A DNA stretch of 64,000 nucleotides, taken from NCBI GenBank assembly GCA_027485575.1, contig JAIXQU010000112.1, forward strand, positions 1 through 64,000, given 5' to 3'. The stretch's first letter is position 1. Each line of letters begins with the position of its first letter. The stretch is from Cytophagaceae bacterium. GTDB taxonomy: Bacteria > Bacteroidota > Bacteroidia > Cytophagales > Flexibacteraceae. Below, one piece after another: positions 43,706 to 50,815 of this stretch. The position numbers and the translations under genes were made by a program. The notes beneath the pieces were generated by a model. The model had not been told where the DNA came from. It saw only the letters and a program-made list of their open reading frames with translations, and made no database searches.

Positions 43706-44287
43706 TTGGTTAACGTAGCGATTTTTTCCTCCGGATCTGGAAGCAATGCTGAAGCATTGATTAGGTACTTCCAAAATCATCCTACCATAAGAATTAAGCT
43801 ACTCATCTTCAATCGAAAAGAGGCAGGTGTTAAAACAAAAGCCGAACTTTTAGGAATAGAAACCCAGTATTTTTCTAAGTCAGAATTTGAATCAAGGCCA
43901 AAATTGGTTGTTGATTTTCTTAAAAACGAATCAATCGACTTTATTTTACTGGCCGGGTTTTTATTGTTGGTTCCAAAAGAAATTGTCGAATCATTTCCTG
44001 AAAGGATTCTGAATATCCATCCAGCACTTCTCCCAGCGCATGGTGGAAAGGGCATGTATGGAATCAATGTGCATCGGGAAGTAAGGAGATCAGGAGCTAA
44101 AAGTACAGGAATGAGTATACATTTGGTAGATTTGGAATTTGATAAAGGAAAAATTTTGTTTCAATCTGCCTGTCCTGTATGGGAAACCGATTCAGAGTCC
44201 GATATTGCAGCCCGGGTTTTGAAACTTGAACACTTACACTATTCGCTTGTAGCAGAGCAATATATTAAATCAATTAAAGAAAAATAA
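43706..44287 (+). CDS. purN: Phosphoribosylglycinamide formyltransferase
   Basis: 193 residues. PurN transfers a formyl group from 10-formyl-THF to GAR in purine synthesis. Visible are the phosphate loop IFSSGSGSNAEAL at 6-18, catalytic Asn103 and His105 in LNIHPALLPA, and Asp146 in HLVDLEFDKGKI. The start is TTG at 43706: the preceding in-frame codons include the TAG that ends the PorT-like gene, and no ATG lies before the phosphate loop. The gene is unusually tightly packed with its upstream neighbour. Confidence 0.93.
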   Translation: MVNVAIFSSGSGSNAEALIRYFQNHPTIRIKLLIFNRKEAGVKTKAELLGIETQYFSKSEFESRPKLVVDFLKNESIDFILLAGFLLLVPKEIVESFPERILNIHPALLPAHGGKGMYGINVHREVRRSGAKSTGMSIHLVDLEFDKGKILFQSACPVWETDSESDIAARVLKLEHLHYSLVAEQYIKSIKEK

Positions 44288-44296
44288 TTCAGATTC

Positions 44297-44845
44297 ATGA
44301 TTGAATTGTCAAAAATAGCCGCCTTGGCTGGCCAACCAGGTCTTTTTCAAATTAAAACACCCCTCAAAAACGGAGTGATGATGGAAAGCCTTGATGAAAA
44401 GAAAACTAAAGTTGTTGCGGGAGCAACCAGCAAAGTTTCTGTATTGTCAGAAATTTCTATTTACACCCAAAGTGCAGATGGCTCAGTTAGTCTTGAGTCT
44501 GTTTTGCAGAGTTTGCACGAAAAATATGGCGCTTCTTTGCCGGCAACCTCAAAATCAGATGGGGCGGATCTCAAGAATTTGTTAAAAAGTGTTTTGGCAG
44601 AAGTTGATTTCGATCGGGTTTATGTTTCAGACATAAAAAAACTTGTAACCTGGTATGGCATTTTGGTTGCCAACAATCCTGAGATTTTTGCAAAGCCGGT
44701 TTCAGAAACAAAGGCAGAAGAAAAAAGCGAAGAAAAGCCAGCTAAAAAGCCCAAAGTAGCTAAAACTGAAGCAAATGAGACTGTAGAGAAGGAGAAAAAA
44801 GCAGCAGAGCCAAAACCAAAAAAGCCTGCCGCCCCCAAGAAATAA
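44297..44845 (+). CDS. DUF5606-family protein with Lys/Pro/Ala-rich tail
   Basis: 182 residues. Residues 1-135 match the DUF5606 pattern: LSKIAALAGQPGLFQI, KTKVVAGATSKVSVLSEISIY, LESVLQSLHEKYG, and VYVSDIKKLVTWYGILV. Function is unknown; the family is confined to Bacteroidota. From about residue 140 the chain is low-complexity, rich in Lys, Glu, Ala and Pro, ending PKPKKPAAPKK, which may bind nucleic acid or acidic partners. It starts 9 bases after purN. Confidence 0.85.
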   Translation: MIELSKIAALAGQPGLFQIKTPLKNGVMMESLDEKKTKVVAGATSKVSVLSEISIYTQSADGSVSLESVLQSLHEKYGASLPATSKSDGADLKNLLKSVLAEVDFDRVYVSDIKKLVTWYGILVANNPEIFAKPVSETKAEEKSEEKPAKKPKVAKTEANETVEKEKKAAEPKPKKPAAPKK

Positions 44846-44870
44846 ATTTTTCCTCTCAGATTTTTTACGG

Positions 44871-45404
44871 ATGAACCAGGGAGCCAATATTGTTAAAATA
44901 AAAGAAAATGAAAGGCTTTCTGAGGATTCAATATTTAAATCCAGGCCATCAGAGAACCAATCGGTCAATTCCTTTGATAAAATATTAAAGGAAAGAAAGT
45001 CCAGATTGCAGCAGGCTGTCATTTATGGAAAATCTGCCCTACAGGATTTTTCAAAAAGGAATCAATATCTGGCAGTTGGGAAGGAAAATGCATTTGATGT
45101 TGCTTTTGCAGATTTTTTGAATGCACCCAGTATTGATGCAATCGACCTTTCAGAATATTCCGGAAGAATTGGAAGTCAAATATTTATAACAGTTGTAGAT
45201 GATTTTGCAGTGGCTTCCGTATATGTAAAAATTGAAAATTCGGATGGTTCTATTGCGGATGAAGGCTATGCGGAGCCGGGTCTGTTTCGAACAGAATGGA
45301 CTTTTTCTGCCAGTCAGGACAACCCAGTATTGAAGGGAGATAAGATAACGGTTACCGCATCAGATTTGCCTGGAAACGATTCTGAATTGCAGCGGTTTTT
45401 ATAA
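44871..45404 (+). CDS. Hypothetical protein with Ig-like C-terminal half
   Basis: 177 residues, no signal peptide or membrane segment. The N-terminal half is polar and helical (ERLSEDSIFKSRPSENQSVN, then DKILKERKSRLQQA). The C-terminal half from about residue 95 reads like an Ig-type sandwich: GSQIFITVVDDFAVASVYVK, EPGLFRTEWTF, and DKITVTASDLPGND, the last resembling the closing strand of bacterial Ig domains (V-T-A-x-D-x-x-G-N). I do not know the family. It starts 25 bases after the DUF5606 gene and converges on comEC. Confidence 0.6.
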   Translation: MNQGANIVKIKENERLSEDSIFKSRPSENQSVNSFDKILKERKSRLQQAVIYGKSALQDFSKRNQYLAVGKENAFDVAFADFLNAPSIDAIDLSEYSGRIGSQIFITVVDDFAVASVYVKIENSDGSIADEGYAEPGLFRTEWTFSASQDNPVLKGDKITVTASDLPGNDSELQRFL

Positions 45405-45424
45405 AATATTTGCCAACAGTTTTT

Positions 45425-47548
45425 TTAGTTTAGGGCTACGGTTTGAAACCGATTGGCTCTGAAATTGACTACTTTGTAACTGTGGTTTAAATCTGACCAA
45501 TTTTTAAGGGTTCTTTCATTCCAGTCAACCCAAATTTCTTTAGGTTCTATTCCTTTCAATGCATTTTCAATGGTTTTGAAGCCAGCCTGCTGCACAATCA
45601 GGAAATCGACAGGCAGTTTTTGTTGGACTGTTGTATCCATTTTCAAATAATTTCCCAGAAACAGGAATCGTTTTCCACTTTCGACAACCAGGATGCTTTT
45701 CTTTTTGTCGTCCTTTTTACTCTGGGAAATTATAATCCCTTTTTTACAAAATGAAGATATCTGATGCAGGTGGAATCCTTCTCTAAGGGACTTGATTTCA
45801 AAAGAATTTTGCCCTTTGGATGTATCTGAAGCAAGCAAAGTTAGTTGGGCTGTCCGGCCTTGAAGTCGGGCAATCATCCAGTCTTTTTTTGTTCTAAAGG
45901 CATAATTAACCTGTGGTCTTTTCCATAAATAAATCTGATAGCCCAGAATGCCAATAGAATAAAGCAGAAGAAAAAATAAGCTGTAAACCAACATCTTATA
46001 ATTTGTTCTAAGAATCCAAAGCTGAAGGAAAACCAAAAACCCGAGTAATAGGAAAATCGCCCAGTTAGGTATGTAGATTTGGTCTAAAGTGCTAAACGGT
46101 AAACCTGCAATCCAGAGCACAAATTGGTTTAAGCAAAAAATAAGGAAATGGATAACCCATGCCACCCCATGTGCCAGCCCTGGCAGAAATGAAGTTAAAA
46201 TCAAGGCTATTCCGCAATATATCAATCCATTGGAAACAGGAACAGCCACCAGATTGGCCATTAAAAAATAAACAGGAAACTGGTGAAAATAGTATACTAT
46301 CAAAGGAAAAGTTGCGAGTGTTGCCGAAATGGTGATGCTGGTTGATTCCCAAAAAAAACGTAGGACCTTATTTTTAAATGAAACAAGTTCCTTTATAGGT
46401 TTGTCAAAACTAAGAATCCCATAAACAGCAGCAAATGACAACTGGTATCCAACGTCATAAACGATTTCTACATCCAATAAGAAAAGAATAATGGTTCCCA
46501 GGCAAAGGCCGTTGATGGGTAAGCCTGGTTTTTTTAACAGTTCTCCAATTTGGATAATGGTGAAAATGGTTACCGCCCTCAAGACAGATGGGCTCAATCC
46601 GGTGACCATGGCATAAAGCCAAAGCAAACCAATCACCATTACTGAGAAAGCTGTTTGCCCGTATTGAAACCTTTTAACCCATCCAAGAATGGTAGTCAGA
46701 AATACGAAAATGAGTCCGACATGCATGCCAGAAACGGCCAGAATATGTGTAACGCCTGCCGCTGAATAAGCCGATTTTAGTTCCGGATCTATCTTCCTGC
46801 GGATACCCAGCAAAAGAGCAGAAAGCATGAAGCCATCATCTTGTTCAATGCTTAACTGGTTGATTTTGTTTTCCATCCAAAACCGGATTTGATGAGAGAA
46901 GTAAACCAAACGATTTGGGTAAGGCTGCCCTGCGCTTGAAAAATCATTGGCAGAAACGAAAACCTGAAAGCCAATTCCTTTTCTATTGTAATATTTTTTG
47001 GCATCGAATTGGCCGGGAATCGAAGGCTTTTCTATTTCTGAAAGTTCCTTACCTACCAAAATTCTGTCGCCATTTTGAAAGGTCTGGTTCCCGATTCCTG
47101 AAAATTGCAGCAACACTTTCCCATCATAATTTTGCCAGCCCTTGTTGGTTTTTATTTTTTCAACAAAAGCCTGACATCTTATTTTTTCAGGACCGTTGTT
47201 GCCGAAGTTTTCATCTATCCGGCAAAGGAAACTTGTATTGGCAGGGATAGTTTGGGTGTCAGATTGAAAAGCAGCCAACCCCATTCCGATACCAGCAAAT
47301 GACAACCAAAACGAAATCTGCCTTAAAATCTGAATCGACTTTCCTGATTTCTCAACAAACCAATCACTCCAGATCAGCATAGATCCAAAAAGAACCAGAA
47401 GAAGAAAACAGAGGGTAATTATTTCAATTCCAGGCGATAGGCTGTCAAAAACTACTTTTCCAAGTACCAGAAAGCAGAGGGCCTGCAAAAGTGGATTGGT
47501 TGTCCATTGGAACACCTGGGAACGAAGTTGCAATCTGGTCAAATTCAA
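45425..47548 (-). CDS. comEC: ComEC/Rec2-family DNA uptake channel protein
   Basis: 707 residues. The N-terminal 220 residues form the membrane-anchored OB-like (DUF4131) part; residues about 230-500 are the competence channel with GVTHILAVSGMHVGLIF, the ComEC signature, and further spans including LSFAAVYGILSFDKPI. The C-terminal 170 residues resemble the metallo-beta-lactamase domain but without a HxHxDH motif (around VVESGKRFLFLGNYL), so nuclease activity there is unlikely. The start is TTG at 47548, since an upstream TAA is three codons away and the first ATG would remove the first membrane span. ComEC passes single-stranded DNA through the inner membrane. Confidence 0.9.
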   Translation of the reverse strand: MNLTRLQLRSQVFQWTTNPLLQALCFLVLGKVVFDSLSPGIEIITLCFLLLVLFGSMLIWSDWFVEKSGKSIQILRQISFWLSFAGIGMGLAAFQSDTQTIPANTSFLCRIDENFGNNGPEKIRCQAFVEKIKTNKGWQNYDGKVLLQFSGIGNQTFQNGDRILVGKELSEIEKPSIPGQFDAKKYYNRKGIGFQVFVSANDFSSAGQPYPNRLVYFSHQIRFWMENKINQLSIEQDDGFMLSALLLGIRRKIDPELKSAYSAAGVTHILAVSGMHVGLIFVFLTTILGWVKRFQYGQTAFSVMVIGLLWLYAMVTGLSPSVLRAVTIFTIIQIGELLKKPGLPINGLCLGTIILFLLDVEIVYDVGYQLSFAAVYGILSFDKPIKELVSFKNKVLRFFWESTSITISATLATFPLIVYYFHQFPVYFLMANLVAVPVSNGLIYCGIALILTSFLPGLAHGVAWVIHFLIFCLNQFVLWIAGLPFSTLDQIYIPNWAIFLLLGFLVFLQLWILRTNYKMLVYSLFFLLLYSIGILGYQIYLWKRPQVNYAFRTKKDWMIARLQGRTAQLTLLASDTSKGQNSFEIKSLREGFHLHQISSFCKKGIIISQSKKDDKKKSILVVESGKRFLFLGNYLKMDTTVQQKLPVDFLIVQQAGFKTIENALKGIEPKEIWVDWNERTLKNWSDLNHSYKVVNFRANRFQTVALN

Positions 47549-47688
47549 AGCTTTTTAGTTTCTGATTTGAAATTGAAGAAAGGGAAAAAAGATATATCAA
47601 CAAAAATCTATTTTAAATGCTCCCTTTTACCTTGGTGCAGGTTAAAGTAATTGAAAATCTACAATGAAATTTACCTGGGTTTTAATTC

Positions 47689-48315
47689 CTATTCATTGTT
47701 TTTAGATTCAACCTCAAGCCTGGAATTTTCTTCTTTGAGCCATCTGTGTTGAAAAATAAGCAATGTGGCAACCGAGCAGAAAATGGTGGCATCGGCAATG
47801 TTGAATATGGGCCAGAAGGCATAATACTGTCCTCCAAAAACTGGAATCCAATCTGGCAAAAATCCTTCCCAGATATCCACATAAAGCATATCTATTACCT
47901 GCCCATGCAACCAGGGAGAATGGCTTCCTTCAGGTGCGTTGTTCAGTAAAACGCCGTAAAAGACGGAATCGAAAAGGTTACCCATTGCTCCACCTAAAAT
48001 GAGGGCAATGCAAATGACATACCCTTTGTGCATTTTCTTTTGGATCAGGGTAAATAAATAATAGGCAATACCTACCATGGCAAGTAATCTGAAACTGGTA
48101 AGCATCAATTTCCCGTAATCAGAACCAAGTTCAAGACCAAAAGCCATACCAGGGTTCAGGGTGTAATGCAGCTTAAACCACTCCCCAAATATCTTGATTT
48201 GGCCTGGCAAACCGTATTCCATGTAGTTGTGGACCAGTAATTTGGTGATTTGGTCAAAGACTATGACTATAAAACTAAGGCCAAAGTACTGGAGATACTC
48301 TCTTTTGAAATTCAT
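47689..48315 (-). CDS. lspA: Lipoprotein signal peptidase (signal peptidase II)
   Basis: 208 residues with four membrane spans. The aspartyl protease pair is Asp116 in MGNLFDSVFYG and Asp175 in FNIADATIF. FDQITKLLVHN at 20-30 and YTLNPGMAFG at 51-60 are the other conserved blocks. It removes signal peptides from diacylglyceryl-modified lipoproteins such as GldB and the efflux adaptor. The tail LKEENSRLEVESKNNE is polar and longer than in E. coli. It is 50 bases from the moxR stop on the same strand, so probably co-transcribed. Confidence 0.94.
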   Translation of the reverse strand: MNFKREYLQYFGLSFIVIVFDQITKLLVHNYMEYGLPGQIKIFGEWFKLHYTLNPGMAFGLELGSDYGKLMLTSFRLLAMVGIAYYLFTLIQKKMHKGYVICIALILGGAMGNLFDSVFYGVLLNNAPEGSHSPWLHGQVIDMLYVDIWEGFLPDWIPVFGGQYYAFWPIFNIADATIFCSVATLLIFQHRWLKEENSRLEVESKNNE

Positions 48316-48364
48316 TTATTTTTTTGACAGTCAGATTCAGGAATTTTTATCTCAAACCCGGTTT

Positions 48365-49327
48365 TTACATGAGTTTGGTAATGATGTCTTCTACCGAATG
48401 GCCTTCTGCTTCTGCTTTAAAGTTGCGCACCACCCTGTGCCGCATCACTTCCAGCGCTATGGCCCTAACATCTTCAATATCCGGAGAATATTTTCCTACC
48501 ATTAATGAATGACATTTTGCAGCCAGAATAAGACTTTGAGATGCTCTTGGTCCTGCTCCCCATTCCAGAAAGTCATTGGCTTCTTTAGCTGCTGTTTCGG
48601 TGTTGGGTCTGGTTTTAGAGGCAAGCCGCACAGCGTATTCCGCAACATTTTGAGTCACCGGAACACGGCGAACCAAATGCTGAAAGGCAATGATTTCTTC
48701 CTTGCCCATTATTTTTTTTATCTCCGGCTTTTCATCGCTGGTAGTAGCCTGAACTATTTTCACCTCATCGGCAAAACTTGGGTAGCCTACCTTAATGTTA
48801 AACATAAACCTGTCAAGCTGTGCTTCTGGCAATGGATATGTGCCTTCCTGCTCAATCGGATTTTGTGTGGCGAGTACAAAAAATGGTCTGTCCAAATCAA
48901 ATTTTTGTCCTGCAACTGTTACCGCATACTCCTGCATGGACTCCAATAACGCGGCTTGCGTTTTGGGAGGTGTCCTGTTGATTTCATCTGCAAGAATGAT
49001 ATTGGCAAAAATAGGACCTTGAACAAATTTAAAATTCCGATTCTGGTCCATGGTTTCTGACCCAACAATGTCTGAAGGCATCAAATCCGGAGTAAACTGA
49101 ATTCTTTTAAAACTCAAATCCAGGGCCCTCGCTACGGTTGAAATCAAAAGTGTTTTTGCCAAACCTGGCACACCCACCAAAAGGCTATGGCCCTGAGAAA
49201 AGATAGAGATCAACAAAGAGCTAACTACCTGGTCCTGCCCGATTACAATTTTTCCAATTTCTTTTTGAAGGGCAACAAAACTGGCGTTCAGTGCCTGAGC
49301 TGCTTCCCCATCATCTTTCCAATTCAT
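48365..49327 (-). CDS. MoxR-family AAA ATPase
   Basis: 320 residues. Walker A GVPGLAKT at 52-59, Walker B ILADEINRTPPKTQ at 111-124 and sensor 1 LATQNPIEQEGTYPLPEAQ around 155-173 match the MoxR/RavA group. These act as chaperones in metal-cofactor or protein-complex maturation, usually with von Willebrand factor A partners; in Bacteroidota they often sit by Bat genes, which are not seen here. It follows the SurA-like gene by 28 bases. Confidence 0.95.
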   Translation of the reverse strand: MNWKDDGEAAQALNASFVALQKEIGKIVIGQDQVVSSLLISIFSQGHSLLVGVPGLAKTLLISTVARALDLSFKRIQFTPDLMPSDIVGSETMDQNRNFKFVQGPIFANIILADEINRTPPKTQAALLESMQEYAVTVAGQKFDLDRPFFVLATQNPIEQEGTYPLPEAQLDRFMFNIKVGYPSFADEVKIVQATTSDEKPEIKKIMGKEEIIAFQHLVRRVPVTQNVAEYAVRLASKTRPNTETAAKEANDFLEWGAGPRASQSLILAAKCHSLMVGKYSPDIEDVRAIALEVMRHRVVRNFKAEAEGHSVEDIITKLM

Positions 49328-49355
49328 ACCTTTTTTAATCTATAAGTAGTTTAAA

Positions 49356-50738
49356 CTAAAAGTCTTCGTCTTTCAGGATTTCACAATCGGCATAATCTTT
49401 TTCCCGACTAATAAATACTTCTGATTTTGTTTTCCTGAACCAGGATTTGATGGCTTCCCCTTTTTTCTTTTCCAAAGTAGCCATCTGTATCTTTTGATAA
49501 TCCTGTTTCAGGTTGGCCTCGTGAGGCAATATTTTTGATTTGAAGTAAAGTATCCGGGCACCTTTTTTTCCATCCTGAGTTTTAAATGCTTCAGGTTTGG
49601 TATAAGTCCCGGGTTTTAAAGAGTCAATTTTGAAAAAAATGGCCGGGTCAAGATTTTCTGTTGCAATTTTGGTCAGCCCAGTCTGCGGGTCAGCAAAAAA
49701 ACCACCGTTTTGAGTTGTTTCTTTGTCTTCAGAATATTTTTTAGCAGCATCCTCAAATTTGATACTGTCGCCAACCAATGCTTTCCGAATGCTATCCAAA
49801 CGGGTAAAACTAACCATAATGTCTTCTTCCCCTGATTCGGGCTTTATCAAAATGTGCCTTGAGTTGTATTCATTTCCCTTTTTCTCCAGAAGTTGAATCA
49901 GGTGAAATCCAAAAGGGGATTCAACAATTTCGCTTATACCTTTAGGTTCCAGTTTTAAGGCAGCTGCTTCATATTCAGGCACCATTGCTCCCTTTCCCCA
50001 AAAACCAAGATTTCCTCCATCTTTTGCTGAGCCCGGGTCTTCTGAATAGGCTTTGGCCAGAAATTCGAAATCCACACCTCCTTCTACAATTTGTTTTTTA
50101 ATGTCTTCCAGCTTTTTTCTGGCTTCTATTTTCCGGGATTTTCCAACTTTCCCCAAAATGACTATTTGTCCAACTTCCACCTCGGTAGAAAAAAATGGAA
50201 GTGAATCTTTGGGTATGTCATTAAAAAATCTTTTGACCTCGTTTGGAGTCACTTTGATATTCTTGCTGATGCTTTCCTGTACTTTTTGAATCAGCATCTG
50301 GTCCCTCACATCTTTTTTAAGTTCTTCCTTAAATTGGTCAATGGTTTTATGATAATATTCCTCCAGTTTTTCTTTTGAACCGATGGTTTGAATCATATAG
50401 TTCATTCTGCGGGTCAATTGGTCATCCACCATGTTGTCTTCAACCGTTACAGAATCAATATCTGCTTTGGCAAGCATCATTTTGTTGATAAGCAACTGTT
50501 CAAAAACCTTGCATTTAAGATTAGATTCAGGCAATCCTGAATTTTGCTGTTTGGCCTGCAAATATCCAAGTTCAACTTCAGATTTCAGGATAATTTGATT
50601 GTCTATTTTGGCAACAATTTTATCCACAACGGGTCCACCCTGGTATTGCGCCATTGCAGCTTTTGACCACAAAAGAAAGCCCACTGAAAGAAATTTCAGG
50701 AGTAAAATTTTGGGTAAATACAAGGTTAAGACTTTCAT
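49356..50738 (-). CDS. SurA-like periplasmic peptidyl-prolyl isomerase
   Basis: 460 residues with a signal peptide ending near AAMAQYQGG. The N-domain (VDKIVAKIDNQIILKSEVE) is SurA-like. Two parvulin domains follow: the first has DFEFLAKAYSEDPGSAKDGGN and ESPFGFHLIQLLEKKG, the second YNSRHILIKPESGEEDIM and FEDAAKKYSEDKETTQNGG. It likely escorts outer membrane barrels to the BAM complex. It lies between the larger foldase gene, after a strong terminator, and moxR, an order that recurs in this phylum. Confidence 0.9.
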   Translation of the reverse strand: MKVLTLYLPKILLLKFLSVGFLLWSKAAMAQYQGGPVVDKIVAKIDNQIILKSEVELGYLQAKQQNSGLPESNLKCKVFEQLLINKMMLAKADIDSVTVEDNMVDDQLTRRMNYMIQTIGSKEKLEEYYHKTIDQFKEELKKDVRDQMLIQKVQESISKNIKVTPNEVKRFFNDIPKDSLPFFSTEVEVGQIVILGKVGKSRKIEARKKLEDIKKQIVEGGVDFEFLAKAYSEDPGSAKDGGNLGFWGKGAMVPEYEAAALKLEPKGISEIVESPFGFHLIQLLEKKGNEYNSRHILIKPESGEEDIMVSFTRLDSIRKALVGDSIKFEDAAKKYSEDKETTQNGGFFADPQTGLTKIATENLDPAIFFKIDSLKPGTYTKPEAFKTQDGKKGARILYFKSKILPHEANLKQDYQKIQMATLEKKKGEAIKSWFRKTKSEVFISREKDYADCEILKDEDF

Positions 50739-50764
50739 TTTGGAATGTTGCTAAGAAACAACAA

Positions 50765-50790
50765 AGGCGGGCTTCTTTTACGGCCCGCCT
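50765..50790 (-). terminator. Intrinsic terminator between the two foldase genes
   Basis: AGGCGGGC (50765-50772) pairs exactly with GCCCGCCT (50783-50790). Read on the minus strand the stem is followed by TTTGTTGTTTC. It is 26 bases beyond the stop of the large foldase and upstream of the SurA-like gene start, so the two genes are probably uncoupled at this point or attenuated. Confidence 0.85.
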
Positions 50791-50815
50791 GTTTATTTTA
50801 AATAATTTCTAGTTA

